Shown here: positions 1-10,171 of the stretch, one piece after another
How positions within the stretch are numbered: position 1 is the stretch's first letter
How the letters are laid out: every line of letters starts with the position of its first letter
NCBI GenBank assembly: GCA_023678885.1
Contig: CM042996.1
Location: 13,698,602 to 13,762,601, forward strand
DNA from: Pogostemon cablin
Lineage: Eukaryota; Streptophyta; Magnoliopsida; Lamiales; Lamiaceae
DNA length: 64,000 nucleotides
Direction of reading: 5' to 3'
Translations under genes and position numbers: made by a program
Notes under the pieces: model-generated
Told to the model about the DNA's origin: nothing
Database searches by the model: none
Seen by the model: the letters and a program-made list of their open reading frames with translations, nothing else

Positions 1-480
1 AACTGGATGACCTGAAGAACTACCTATTTTCTCATTCGATCACAGTCGTATTATTTCTATTGCTTGTTTACTTTATTTGCTATTTTAAAAGTTATTTTAA
101 TTATTTGTTGCTTAGTTACTTAATATCCACAACTATATCGCCTGATAGTCTTAATAAGTTAAAACATAATTAAATTAATAATAATTCGTCCATTGGGTTC
201 GATAATCACTTGGTTGCCTATCAAAACTACAATTGATATCCTTCATACTTGGGTATTAATTTTGTGTGTTGAGGAAATGCCCATCACGTTACATCTTAAA
301 TTTTACACTTTTCGTTCCGTCTTAAATTTTACAATTTTCGTTTTTATCCGTTTCACATTATAAATAATTTCACAACTCAAAAAAAAAATTATATCAATCC
401 TCAACCTTAAAAATGCATCATAATTACAAATTCATCACTCCTACGTACCTAACACACATAATATACTTTACAGTAATATA
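1..480. other. AT-rich stretch without a gene, repeat-derived
   Basis: No coding signal is seen. Positions 1-285 look like LTR or leader sequence of an unidentified retroelement. Positions 290-480, with repeated 'cttaaattttaca' and a 'ctaacacacataatatac' stretch, resemble 56235-56360, so both are probably fragments of one short repeat family. The assignment is by eye only. Confidence 0.35.
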
Positions 481-483
481 TTT

Positions 484-716
484 ATGGCAAAGACTTTTTT
501 GAGACGTCTCACACAGTATTTCCCATGAGGCGAATAAGAAGTGATAATATTTTAATAAAAAAGTAATACTTAATTGGTGAAAAGCGATAACGATGCATGA
601 ATTATTTCATAAACACATTATAATATAAATAAAAAGTGACTATATTTTTAAAGAAAAGTTTAATAAAAAATGATAACTAATTTAAAAAAAGTAAAGTCTC
701 ACCATGAGAGTACAAC
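484..716. mobile_element. MITE fragment of the GTGAGAC/GTCTCAC family
   Basis: The left end 'gcaaagacttttttgagacg' and the interior runs of 'aagtgataat' match the family seen better preserved at 24143-24395 and 27222-27440. The right end near 'aaagtctcaccatgag' is decayed. It has no coding capacity and is probably a non-autonomous DNA transposon remnant. Confidence 0.5.
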
Positions 717-761
717 TTTATTTATTTCCTAAAAAGACTATATAACCCTTCAAAAGTCAAT

Positions 762-1903
762 AAAATTAGAGGGGGGAATAATTTTGGATCAGTTTCCACA
801 CACATTAAACACCAAAATCACACACAATCATCTCCATCTCTTTCATCCTTCACTTCATCCATCCAATCCACTTGATCTTCTCAAATCCATCCATAAATCC
901 ATCCATCCACCAATCTAAGAAGAGAAATTCATCAATGGTTGAAGATTTTTGCATGTTAGAAGGAAGGAATGCCATCTTCAAAAAAGGGAATCGGATCTAC
1001 TTTTCAATTATTATTTTTCTTCACATTTTGGCTCAAATGGAGCAAGCCAATGAATGTATTGATTTGAACATGATGTATATTGGCTATTCATATAGTAGGG
1101 CTAATCATATGATTTATTGAGAAGAATGCTAGATATGTAGGATTTGAGATGCTGAATTGAGTTAATTTTGGACTTCCTTTTATGATTAATGAATCATTTT
1201 TCATTTCAACATTTGTGTGATTAAATGCTCTATTCATAGTGTTAAGATGACCATTTCAATATTATGATTAGTGGTTTAATTGAATCATATATTAAGATGT
1301 GCATGCATGTTAGTGTGAGGGGAGGTAAACCATACCCTTCTTATGCTTAGAACATTCATAGAGGGACACTTAAAAAATTGAGTGAAAAGAACCACATTTA
1401 TGATCATAGTACCTTAAGGGAATTGAGAGTAAGAATAATCCTTTGAGATTAAGATTTGTCAAAGAGTCGAGAACCTAATTACCTTGACCATAGGGATTAT
1501 GGGTAAACACGTAATTGCTTTTAGTCCATAATTAATGAAGTTCAATATTAAGAGTCATGCATATCTAGCTAGTTTCTTAATCATGAGTATGATTAGCATT
1601 GCTCTCTTCTTAGATACATTTTATCCACATTCCATTCATCTTATTACTTGTTTGATATTTGATACAATTAGTTGTTAATTGATTTCTTAGTTAATTGATT
1701 AGAACCATAAGTAGTATAAAAATCAAGCTCAAAACTTTATCATTCTTACAAAGCACAATCAATGATAAATCCGGATACAACTATGAGTTTACTTTCCCTT
1801 TGGACGGCATACTTATAAATTTTGTTACTTGGTCACACGTGTACAACAACGATAGAGTCTCTTACTCTAATTCATTTTGATACAAAAAATGAGGCTAAAA
1901 ACA
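762..1903 (+). mobile_element. Truncated solo LTR (copy 1)
   Basis: This is the 3' 1142 bp of the same LTR that is complete at 8336-10171. It ends in the same 'gctaaaaaca', followed by CCTAC and the interrupted copia pol. The LTR start is missing because the duplication begins inside it. Confidence 0.85.
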
Positions 1904-4794
1904 CCTACGGATATGTCTAGACTTTCCGTTGTATATATCATTAAGAGCTCTTCCAATTGTTGCTAGACTGTCACAATGTACCATCACCATAGGGACCTAT
2001 TTGTTCCAACATGGAATGTTCTCAAGGAAATTACGAAGCCATTCTGCTTCTTCCCCGACTTTATCTAGAGCTATAAACTCAGATTCCATTGTGGAACGGG
2101 TTATACAGGTCTGTTTTGTAGACCTCCACCACACTACTCCGCCTCCACTAGTGAATATGTATCCACTCGTGGAGAACGAGTCTTTTGTATCAGATATCCA
2201 ATTTGCATCACTATACCCTTCGAGTACTGCTGGATACTTAGGATAGTGTAGCCCCACATCAAGAGTGTATTTGAAATATCTTAGCACTCTTCTCAATGCT
2301 TTCCAGTGCTTATTGTTTGGGTTACTCATATATCTACTCAGTTTGTTAACTGAACATGCTACATCAGGACGCGTACAATTGGTTATGTACATTATGCTCC
2401 CTATAACCCTTGCATACTCAAATTGAGCCACTAATTCACCTTTATTCTTACTAAGGTGTACACTTGGATCCATGTATATTTCTTCTTCCAACTCACTATT
2501 TAAGAAGGTTGTCTTCATATCCATTTGATGGATCACTAGATTGTGCAATGCAACAATCGTTATAAGTACACGAATAGACGTAATTCGTGTCACTGGTGAG
2601 TAGGTATCAAAGAAATCATACACTTCTTTTTATCTAAAGCCTTTAGTCACCAACCAGACTTTATATTTGTTTATTGACCCATCAGCTTTATATTTTATTT
2701 TAAGGATCCATTTGCATCTTAAGGTCTTGCAACCCTTTGGTAAATATACCAATTTCCATGTATGATTTTGCATAATGGAATCAATCTTGCTATCTATAGC
2801 TTCTTTCCATAATGGTGCATCTGGACGAGATAGAGTTTTAGATACGGATTTGAGCTCATCTTCAACCGCGTAGGTGAAGAAGTCTTGATCAAAGTCCTTT
2901 TCTACTCTAGCTCTCTTACTACGTCTTGGTTCTACACTCTCTTGCGTAGATTGAATTGCAGTAGTATCTACAAGTGGTCTCTTAGAAGATGTCACTTGTT
3001 TATGTCCTTTCCTAGGACATATGTCTTCAAAGAATATTGCTTTCCTTGATTCTATCATAGTGTCTTCATTCATGTCAAATACTTCCGATTTATGAATCAG
3101 AAATCTGTAAGCACTGCTGGTAAGTTCGTACCCTACAAATATACAATCAACTGTTTCAGGTCCGATTCTAACTTGTTTAGGTAGAGCCACTTCAACCTTA
3201 GCCAAACACCCCCACACTTTGAGGTATTTGTATGACGGTTTACGTCCCTTCTACATTTCATAAGGAGTTTGATCCTTAGATTTGTATAGAATCTTGTTCA
3301 AAATGTGGTTAGCTGAAAAGATAGCTTCCCCCCACAAGTTCTGAGGCAACCCTGAACTGATTAACATTGCGTTCATCATTTCCTTTAGAGTTCTATTTTT
3401 GCGCTCAACAATGCCATTTGACTAAGGTGAATAAGGAGCCGTTGCTCAATGTATGATACCGGATTTGGCACATATTTGTTCAAACGGTACTACGTATTCA
3501 CCACCTCTATCACTCCGAATTGCTTTAATTCGAGAGTTGAGTTGATTTTCAACTTCATTCTTGTAGCGTTTGAATGCTTCTAAAGCTTCATCTTTGCTGC
3601 TCAAGAGATGCAGATAATAGAATCTTGTGCAGTCGTCAACAAAAGTAATAAAATAATTTTCTCCCTCTAGTTTACACAAGTTTTAAATCACACGTATCAA
3701 CGTGGATCAACTCTAGAGGTTTAGTGCTTCTTTCTGCTGTTGGAAATAGTTGTTTTGTCACAACAACTCCAACTGTCATTCAGTGTTCGCAATTCTAGGA
3801 ATCTTAAAATCCAATCTTCATTGTCCAAAATCTACCCGTTTAAGTCTTGAACGTGTTGTCAAAATTACAGCTTGATCCAACGGTTGATTTGTGAAAAACG
3901 TTTATTTTCCCCTCGACTGCGCAGAACAGAATCGCCCAAAACCTGACTTCTGTTTTTAGCTTATTCCTGTCAACATAGAGTTCCAAACACGACCTCCACC
4001 ATTCAGAATATATTTCGATAGGTTCCGAATGGGCTGACTAAAATTCAGCACGTTCCGATGGTTGAAACTTTGGTTATTTCCTCGGCAATATTACTGCGCA
4101 GGATTCTAAAAAAATGTGAATTTTTTTCTTCTATCTTCCCTTAATGTTTGAGATAGCATTTGAAGTCCTTCCACATTGGAGGCAGCTTCTTAATCACAGA
4201 GCCGACAACGAATGCTGCTGGAAGCATCATCCCCTCAGAGTGAATTTCATGCACTATCAGTTGGAACTGCTGCACTTGTTAAACCACATATTTAGAGTCC
4301 ACCATCATGAACTCCAAGTACTTGGCTATCGTGTACTTTTTTGTACCAGCATCTTCTGTCTTATACTTCTTCTCCAAAGAATCCCACAGTTCTTTAGATG
4401 TCTTCGTGCTTAGATACAAGTTGTACAATGTATCACTAAGTCCACTAAGGATATAGTTCTTGCACAAGTAATCAGCGGAGGTCCACTGATCCAGAGCTAT
4501 ATGCTTTTGCGTATCAGTCTCATTCTCATCCACCACTAGTGCAGACTCCTTTAAGAAATTTACCAGATTCACTGCAGTGAGGTAGAACATCATCTTTTGC
4601 TGCCATCCCTTGAAGTTTGCACCCCCAAACTTCTCGAGCTTCTCTGCTGGAGCCGAAACCATGAACGGTCTCGACATCCTCATTGGAGGATACATCATTT
4701 GGGAATCAGTTCCCATATGAATCTCAGCATTAACTCTCTTTGAGTTATTAACATTAAATGTTTTAATCCCGTCAATATCCATTGGATTAGTCAT
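1904..4794 (-). pseudogene. Ty1/copia gag-pol remnant (copy 1)
   Basis: Read on the minus strand from 4794 down. It starts with a Gag segment of about 171 residues (4279-4794). A non-coding stretch follows where zinc knuckle, protease and the integrase N-terminus should be. Next come an integrase core piece (3446-3679, with FVDDCTRF and RSDRGGEY), the integrase C-terminus plus RT N-terminus (2630-3217), and RT/RNase H (1997-2623). The RT runs from EEIYMDPS straight to HLSKNKGE, so the palm part with the YVDD box is deleted. RNase H motifs SDANW and ESEFIALD are present. A stop after IPCWNK is followed by a frame change, and the frame continues as VHCDSLATIGRAL down to 1904, where the solo LTR cuts it. 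It cannot be autonomous. Confidence 0.9.
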
Positions 4795-4836
4795 AGTGAT
4801 TATAGGGTGTGGAGGCTAGATGTTTCTTCTTGCGAT

Positions 4837-5448
4837 TGTTGGATTATAGGTACACTAATTAATCACTATTACAATGAATATGAAAATAGAAAGGAGAACT
4901 ACTAACCTTTCTTACAAATCTGGATCTAGGATCTTGAATGTCTCGGGATGATGGCGAAGTCGAGTCGAGCAGAACTCTTCCCGCAAGAAGAAACACGTGT
5001 CGGTAGTGCTCCGATCTTGGCGGATCTTCCCCAAAGGTGAAACGACTTCTCGTTTCCAGCGAAGCAGCACCGCTATCTCAGGAACTTCGGCAAACTAAGA
5101 GAGAATGGAGGACTAGATCGTCTAAACTATGCACTATGAAAGTGTATGCATATGTTTTGTGTTTTTGGTGTCTTAGTATGTTTATCATGTGTTTTGAATG
5201 AATGCACAATGACCCTATTTATAGGTTCCAGAGACCAGTCTCATATGGTATGATTGTTATTTTAAGTAGTGGTCGTGATCACTACCATATTTGATCAATT
5301 ACTATATTTGATCAAATTTACCATATTTGATCAATTTATTATATTTGATCAATTCCACATGTGAGACTAATTTCACTCACTTTAATTATTATTTAATTAG
5401 TGATTAATTAATTTATTAATTCTCAGTAACCAATTAAATTCCCCCACA
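4837..5448 (-). mobile_element. Copia 5' LTR, copy 1 (612 bp)
   Basis: On the plus strand it starts TGTTGG and ends CCCACA, followed by AATAT. It matches 13105-13716 in the other copy. For the minus-strand element this is the upstream LTR. The matching downstream LTR is absent from this copy because the duplicated segment stops inside the solo LTR at 762. Confidence 0.88.
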
Positions 5449-5802
5449 AATATTTTTACACGAAACTTGGGTGTGGTCTCAAATGAAAATTTCATATGTT
5501 TATACATAAATATCCATGAATCTTGGAAATGTTATTTCTATAGAATGATAAGACACTACAAATTCAAATAATTGGACCAACTAAAGTATCTTTCCTCTTA
5601 TTATTCCAAAATCAAAGGAAGAATCACGACTCATGCACCACTTTAACAAATCATGACATGATATATTTTTTAGGGACTTAAAGATACATACAAATATAAA
5701 TTGTGATAATTTGATCAGATCATGAAGTGTGAGGGGCCACTTTAATATGAGTATATTATATAGTAATTTCAAATGAAAGTGTTGGTTATAATTTATAGTG
5801 TA

Positions 5803-5804
<2 letters not shown>
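5449..5804. other. AT-rich flank of the copia, copy 1
   Basis: This is the host sequence beside the copia insertion, beginning with its AATAT target site. No gene is seen; the short minus-strand ORF at 5581-5772 has no recognisable features. The same sequence is at 13717-14072. Confidence 0.5.

Positions 5805-5896
<92 letters not shown>
5805..5896. repeat. (AT)n microsatellite, long allele
   Basis: About 90 bp of AT dinucleotides. The paralogous position in the other copy (14073-14118) is 46 bp shorter, the largest difference between the two duplicated blocks apart from their ends. Confidence 0.95.
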
Positions 5897-5984
5897 GTAG
5901 AAGTAAAATAAAATAAAGTTGAATATTTACAAAGTTAAAAAGAGAGTGAAAGAAGAAAGATTGTAGTAAAAATAAAATTACAAG

Positions 5985-6345
5985 AGTAATTGTTTATCTG
6001 GGTCGGAGGTTGTGCAGAAGCGGGTTGGCCATCTCAGAGGCTTTGGGCTTCCAATGATGTGGAATCCCTTTGGGCCTGGAATTGGGCCGGAGGCTTTGGG
6101 CTTGTATCTGCCCCAAGCTGGTCCACCGGAAGGAGCTCAGAACATAAGGTTGGGGATCAATGTCAGTATGAACAGAGATACGAGGCCCAGGCCCAAGATG
6201 ATGAGGTCGCATCTTGATCTTGAACAAAGGGTGAGGAGCCACAGGCTTTCCACGTATATCATCATCATCATCTTCGTCGCGAGAGAAAGAGAAAAGTTTA
6301 AAGGTTCCTTCCCTTCCTTTTGAGAGAGAGCTATGGGAATGGTAT
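5985..6345. other. GC-richer ORF-bearing segment, possible gene fragment (copy 1)
   Basis: Base composition rises sharply against its AT-rich surroundings and open frames overlap on both strands (plus 6012-6323, minus 5994-6398). The plus frame reads PMMWNPFGPG and GPEALGLYLPQAGPPEG, a Pro/Gly-rich stretch that looks more protein-like than the minus frame. I do not recognise the family. No start context, splice sites or flanking exons can be assigned. It may be a captured exon or part of a transposon. The other copy is at 14207-14567. Confidence 0.35.
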
Positions 6346-6490
6346 GGTATGGTATACTCCATTCTCCCCTCACTAAGAAGGTCTTTTGTTTTTAACACGT
6401 GAATTAAGAAGTATTATTATTTAATGTATAGTGAGAGTGTTGTGGGTCTCATGTATGTAAAAAAAAGTAGGCTCTTTGGGTGGAATGCTC

Positions 6491-6742
6491 TGCATAGTTC
6501 ATAGTCTAGACAATCTAGTCTTCCATTCTCTCTTAATTCGCCGGAGTTCCTGCGATAGTGGTGCTGCTTGGCTGGAAACGAGAAGTCGTTTCACTTTTTG
6601 AGAAAGATCCGCCAAGATCGGAGCACTATCGGGGCGTGTTTCTTCTTGCGGGAAGAGTTCTGCTCGACTCGACTTCGCCATCATCCCAAGACGTTCAAGA
6701 TCCTAGATCTAGATTTGTAAGAAAGGTTAGTAGTTCTCCTTC
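6491..6742 (+). mobile_element. Inverted copia LTR fragment at the duplication junction
   Basis: This is the reverse complement of the middle of the LTR at 7025-7618 (about 7077-7326), so the two form an inverted repeat with arms of about 250 bp and a loop of roughly 330 bp. It has no LTR ends and no target-site duplication, so it arose by rearrangement and not by insertion. It begins exactly where the segmental duplication ends. Confidence 0.85.
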
Positions 6743-6945
6743 CATTTACTTTTTGCACATGAATTAAGGAGTATTATTATTTTATATGTAGTATGTAGTT
6801 GTATTAGTTGATGGTGTGGGTCCCATATTTTATTTGTATGAGTGGAGGGTGTGGGTCCCATAATCAAAAAAAGAAAATTGATAGATTAAGGATGGACGAC
6901 CCAAAATGGTAAAATGAATAGATTAACAGTGGACGGAGGGAGTAA
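6743..6945. mobile_element. MITE fragment (ctccctccgtcc-type ends)
   Basis: The interior 'tttgcacatgaattaaggag' and 'gtgtgggtcccat' are shared with the MITEs at 14576, 14826, 17531 and 54012. The right end 'ggacggagggagta' is the usual terminal sequence of these Stowaway-like elements. The left terminus has been lost at the junction with the LTR scrap. Confidence 0.6.
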
Positions 6946-7024
6946 TACTGATCATATAGATATAGGAGTAGTAAGTGCAGCTGTTAATCATTAATTGCAA
7001 CAATTAGTCAATTGACAATAATAT

Positions 7025-7618
7025 TGTTGGATTATTGTACACCAATCAATCACTATTACAATGAATATGAAAATAGAAAGGAGAACTACTAACCTTTCTT
7101 ACAAATCTAGATCTAGGATCTTGAACGTCTTGGGATGATGGCGAAGTCGAGTCGAGCTGAACTCTTCCCGCAAGAAGAAACACGCCCCGATAGTGCTCCG
7201 ATCTTGGCGGATCTTTCTCAAAAAGTGAAACGACTTCTCGTTTCCAGCGAAGCAGCACCACTATCGCAGGAACTCCGGCGAATTAAGAGAGAATGGAAGA
7301 CTAGATTGTCTAGACTATGAACTATGCAAGTGTATGCAGGTGCTTTGAGTTTTGGTGTCTTAGTATGTTTATCATGTGTTTTGAATGAATGAACAATGAC
7401 CCTATTCATAGGTTCCAGAGACCACTCTCATATGGTAGGATTGTTATTTTAAGTAGTGATCGTGATCACTACCATATTTGATCAAATTTACCATATTTGA
7501 TCAATTTACTATATTTGATCAATTCCATACGTGAGACTAATTTCACTCACTTTAATTATTATTTAATTGGTGAATAATTTATTTATTAATCCTTACTAAC
7601 CAATTAAATTCCCCAACA
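7025..7618 (-). mobile_element. Copia 3' LTR (594 bp)
   Basis: It begins TGTTGG and ends CCAACA, a perfect 6 bp terminal inversion. It is similar along its length to the 5' LTR at 13105-13716 but with small indels, so the element is not brand-new even though its duplicated part is. Confidence 0.92.
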
Positions 7619-8174
7619 ATCCCACATATGAGTGGAATTCGGCGCTTATAAAATGCAGACACACAATCAAGTCCTCGTGAAATATTAATATATCCGGATA
7701 GGTAGCTTGAGACTTTGAACCTTTCATAGTCCAACACTATCGAGTATACCAGTGGCTTAGTAGACATGATATATTTTAACTACTCCTCCTTAGCGTATAC
7801 TGAGACAATAGTGCGAACACATCAATGTCTCGCATTCTCCTTGTTCTAACGTTTTGGTCCGTTTCGGCCATGGACCCTCTTTGGATTCATAAATATTTTA
7901 CTTTGAAGCGGCGACTCACTTCACACTTACATAGGTGATCTCCTATCTTGAGTACCCCGTTATACTCAACCAGTCATTACTTGGCCTTTTAGGAATCATT
8001 AAACGTCAAAAGACATAACCTCATCACAATACGGGTTCAATACTTGATATAATTGCTCTACTAAGGAATGGTAGGTACAAAATTTCACTTGAACCTCTAC
8101 AGTTTCGCTGTCCCTTTACACCAAGTTCTTGGGATCTCCAGTCATCATGGTTGGATTTTCACTATTTTGGCTAA
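7619..8174 (-). other. Copia 3' untranslated region
   Basis: This stretch lies between the pol stop codon and the 3' LTR on the minus strand. It holds the polypurine tract beside the LTR and no recognisable coding sequence. Confidence 0.7.
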
Positions 8175-8335
8175 TTACTTTGTGGATTTTAGCCCCATTC
8201 CTTCTAGTAATTTATTCATTTGATCTCGATTAATTGCTTTTGTAAGTGGATCCGCTATGTTGTCTTTTGACTTCACGTAGTCAATTGACATTACACCACT
8301 CGAGATCAATTGTGTCACCGTGTTGTGTAGCCTAC
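8175..8335 (-). pseudogene. Copia pol C-terminus (RNase H tail), left of the nested LTR
   Basis: Translated on the minus strand it reads RRHDTVTQLISSG, then SKDNIADPLTKAINRDQ, then LEGMGLKSTK and a stop. This is the usual end of a copia polyprotein. It joins the frame that breaks off at 10172 once the nested LTR and one copy of CCTAC are removed. This piece is absent from copy 1. Confidence 0.9.
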
Positions 8336-10171
8336 TGATCGTCGTCATTTTCACCTAGATTTTAGTGTCTTTATTTGTGGATTTTCATATGATTGTATCC
8401 GTATTTGTGTAACTTTTGGTGGAGTTTTGTGTTAATTAGGATAGATGTGTACATGTTGATAAATATGTGGAAATGAGATTAAATGTATGTGAAACAGGTC
8501 AGAAATGGAGTAAAATGAAGTCGGGAGCTGAAACGGGCTGAAAAACACCCAACTCTAGTTGCAAAGTCTTACTCGACTTGCAACTCGAGTCGAGTTGAGG
8601 GTCGAGCGAAGTCAGAAGTTGTCTAGGAGCTCAACTCGAGTTGCAAAGTCCAACTCGACTTGCAACTCGAGTCGAGTTGGGTGCCGAGAAAATTCTAGTT
8701 TCTGACACGAGTTGGCTGGCTAGAGCTTGAGTTATCCAACTCGAGTCGAGCTGGGGTCAGGGCAAGTCGAGTAGCAAGTCGAGCTGGGGCATAACAACAT
8801 TCAAAATCGTCCAGTAGCTCAACTCAAGTTGTGAGACTCAACTCGAGTTGCAAATCGAGTCGAGCAGGCTCCGAAAAACCGTCCAGTTTGCAGAAGAACA
8901 CAACTCGACTTGACAGTCGACAACTCGAGTTGCAGCTCGAGTCGAGCTGGGTACGATTGCTAGAAAAAATCATAAAATTTCAGAAGCTTCTAAAAGATTC
9001 CCAAGGGGTTTAAATACTCAATTGGTGCGAAAATTAGAGGGGGGAATAATTTTGGATCAGTTTCCACACACATTAAACACCAAAATCACACACAATCATC
9101 TCCATCTCTTTCATCCTTCACTTCATCCATCCAATCCACTTGATCTTCTCAAATCCATCCATAAATCCATCCATCCACCAATCTAAGAAGAGAAATTCAT
9201 CAATGGTTGAAGATTTTTGCATGTTAGAAGGAAGGAATGCCATCTTCAAAAAAGGGAATCGGATCTACTTTTCAATTATTATTTTTCTTCACATTTTGGC
9301 TCAAATGGAGCAAGCCAATGAATGTATTGATTTGAACATGATGTATATTGGCTATTCATATAGTAGGGCTAATCATATGATTTATTGAGAAGAATGCTAG
9401 ATATGTAGGATTTGAGATGCTGAATTGAGTTAATTTTGGACTTCCTTTTATGATTAATGAATCATTTTTCATTTCAACATTTGTGTGATTAAATGCTCTA
9501 TTCATAGTGTTAAGATGACCATTTCAATATTATGATTAGTGGTTTAATTGAATCATATATTAAGATGTGCATGCATGTTAGTGTGAGGGGAGGTAAACCA
9601 TACCCTTCTTATGCTTAGAACATTCATAGAGGGACACTTAAAAAATTGAGTGAAAAGAACCACATTTATGATCATAGTACCTTAAGGGAATTGAGAGTAA
9701 GAATAATCCTTTGAGATTAAGATTTGTCAAAGAGTCGAGAACCTAATTACCTTGACCATAGGGATTATGGGTAAACACGTAATTGCTTTTAGTCCATAAT
9801 TAATGAAGTTCAATATTAAGAGTCATGCATATCTAGCTAGTTTCTTAATCATGAGTATGATTAGCATTGCTCTCTTCTTAGATACATTTTATCCACATTC
9901 CATTCATCTTATTACTTGTTTGATATTTGATACAATTAGTTGTTAATTGATTTCTTAGTTAATTGATTAGAACCATAAGTAGTATAAAAATCAAGCTCAA
10001 AACTTTATCATTCTTACAAAGCACAATCAATGATAAATCCGGATACAACTATGAGTTTACTTTCCCTTTGGACGGCATACTTATAAATTTTGTTACTTGG
10101 TCACACGTGTACAACAACGATAGAGTCTCTTACTCTAATTCATTTTGATACAAAAAATGAGGCTAAAAACA
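8336..10171 (+). mobile_element. Solo LTR nested in copia pol (1836 bp)
   Basis: It starts TGATCGTCGTC and ends GCTAAAAACA, is flanked by CCTAC at 8331-8335 and 10172-10176, and interrupts an otherwise continuous RNase H frame. TG...CA ends with a 5 bp duplication and no internal region fit a solo LTR left by LTR-LTR recombination. The same family occurs in the opposite direction at 27577-29031. It contains a small ORF (9140-9388) with a counterpart in that copy. The family is probably Ty3-like, but no pol sequence is present to prove this. Confidence 0.88.
8550..8955. repeat. Clustered CAACTCGAGTTG-type palindromes
   Basis: This part of the solo LTR repeats variants of the self-complementary word CAACTCGAGTTG and of CTCGAGTCGAG, roughly ten times. 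It can fold into many alternative hairpins. The related LTR at 27577-29031 has a different palindrome set here, built from CACACGG and CCGTGTG words. Confidence 0.85.

Larger units (their letters stand above)
762..6490. repeat. Segmental duplication, copy 1 (5.7 kb)
   Basis: This block matches 9030-14712 nearly base for base. The offset is 8268 up to the AT microsatellite near 5.8 kb and 8222 after it, because the microsatellite is 46 bp shorter in the other copy. I noticed only about half a dozen substitutions, for example near 2157, 2358, 3817, 4694 and 5669. The copy starts inside a solo LTR, so it is the derived one; the other copy has that LTR complete with its target-site duplication. 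The right edge at 6490 abuts an inverted LTR fragment. Confidence 0.93.

Noticed and set aside
1929..2246. Plus-strand ORFs at 1929-2246, 4144-4413, 10197-10514 and 12412-12681
   Set aside because: They are antisense shadows of the copia gag-pol frames on the minus strand.
6558..6767. ORFs of 61-71 residues at 6499-6767 and 7046-7320 with similar sequence
   Set aside because: They arise from the same LTR segment in two orientations; LTR sequence, not genes.
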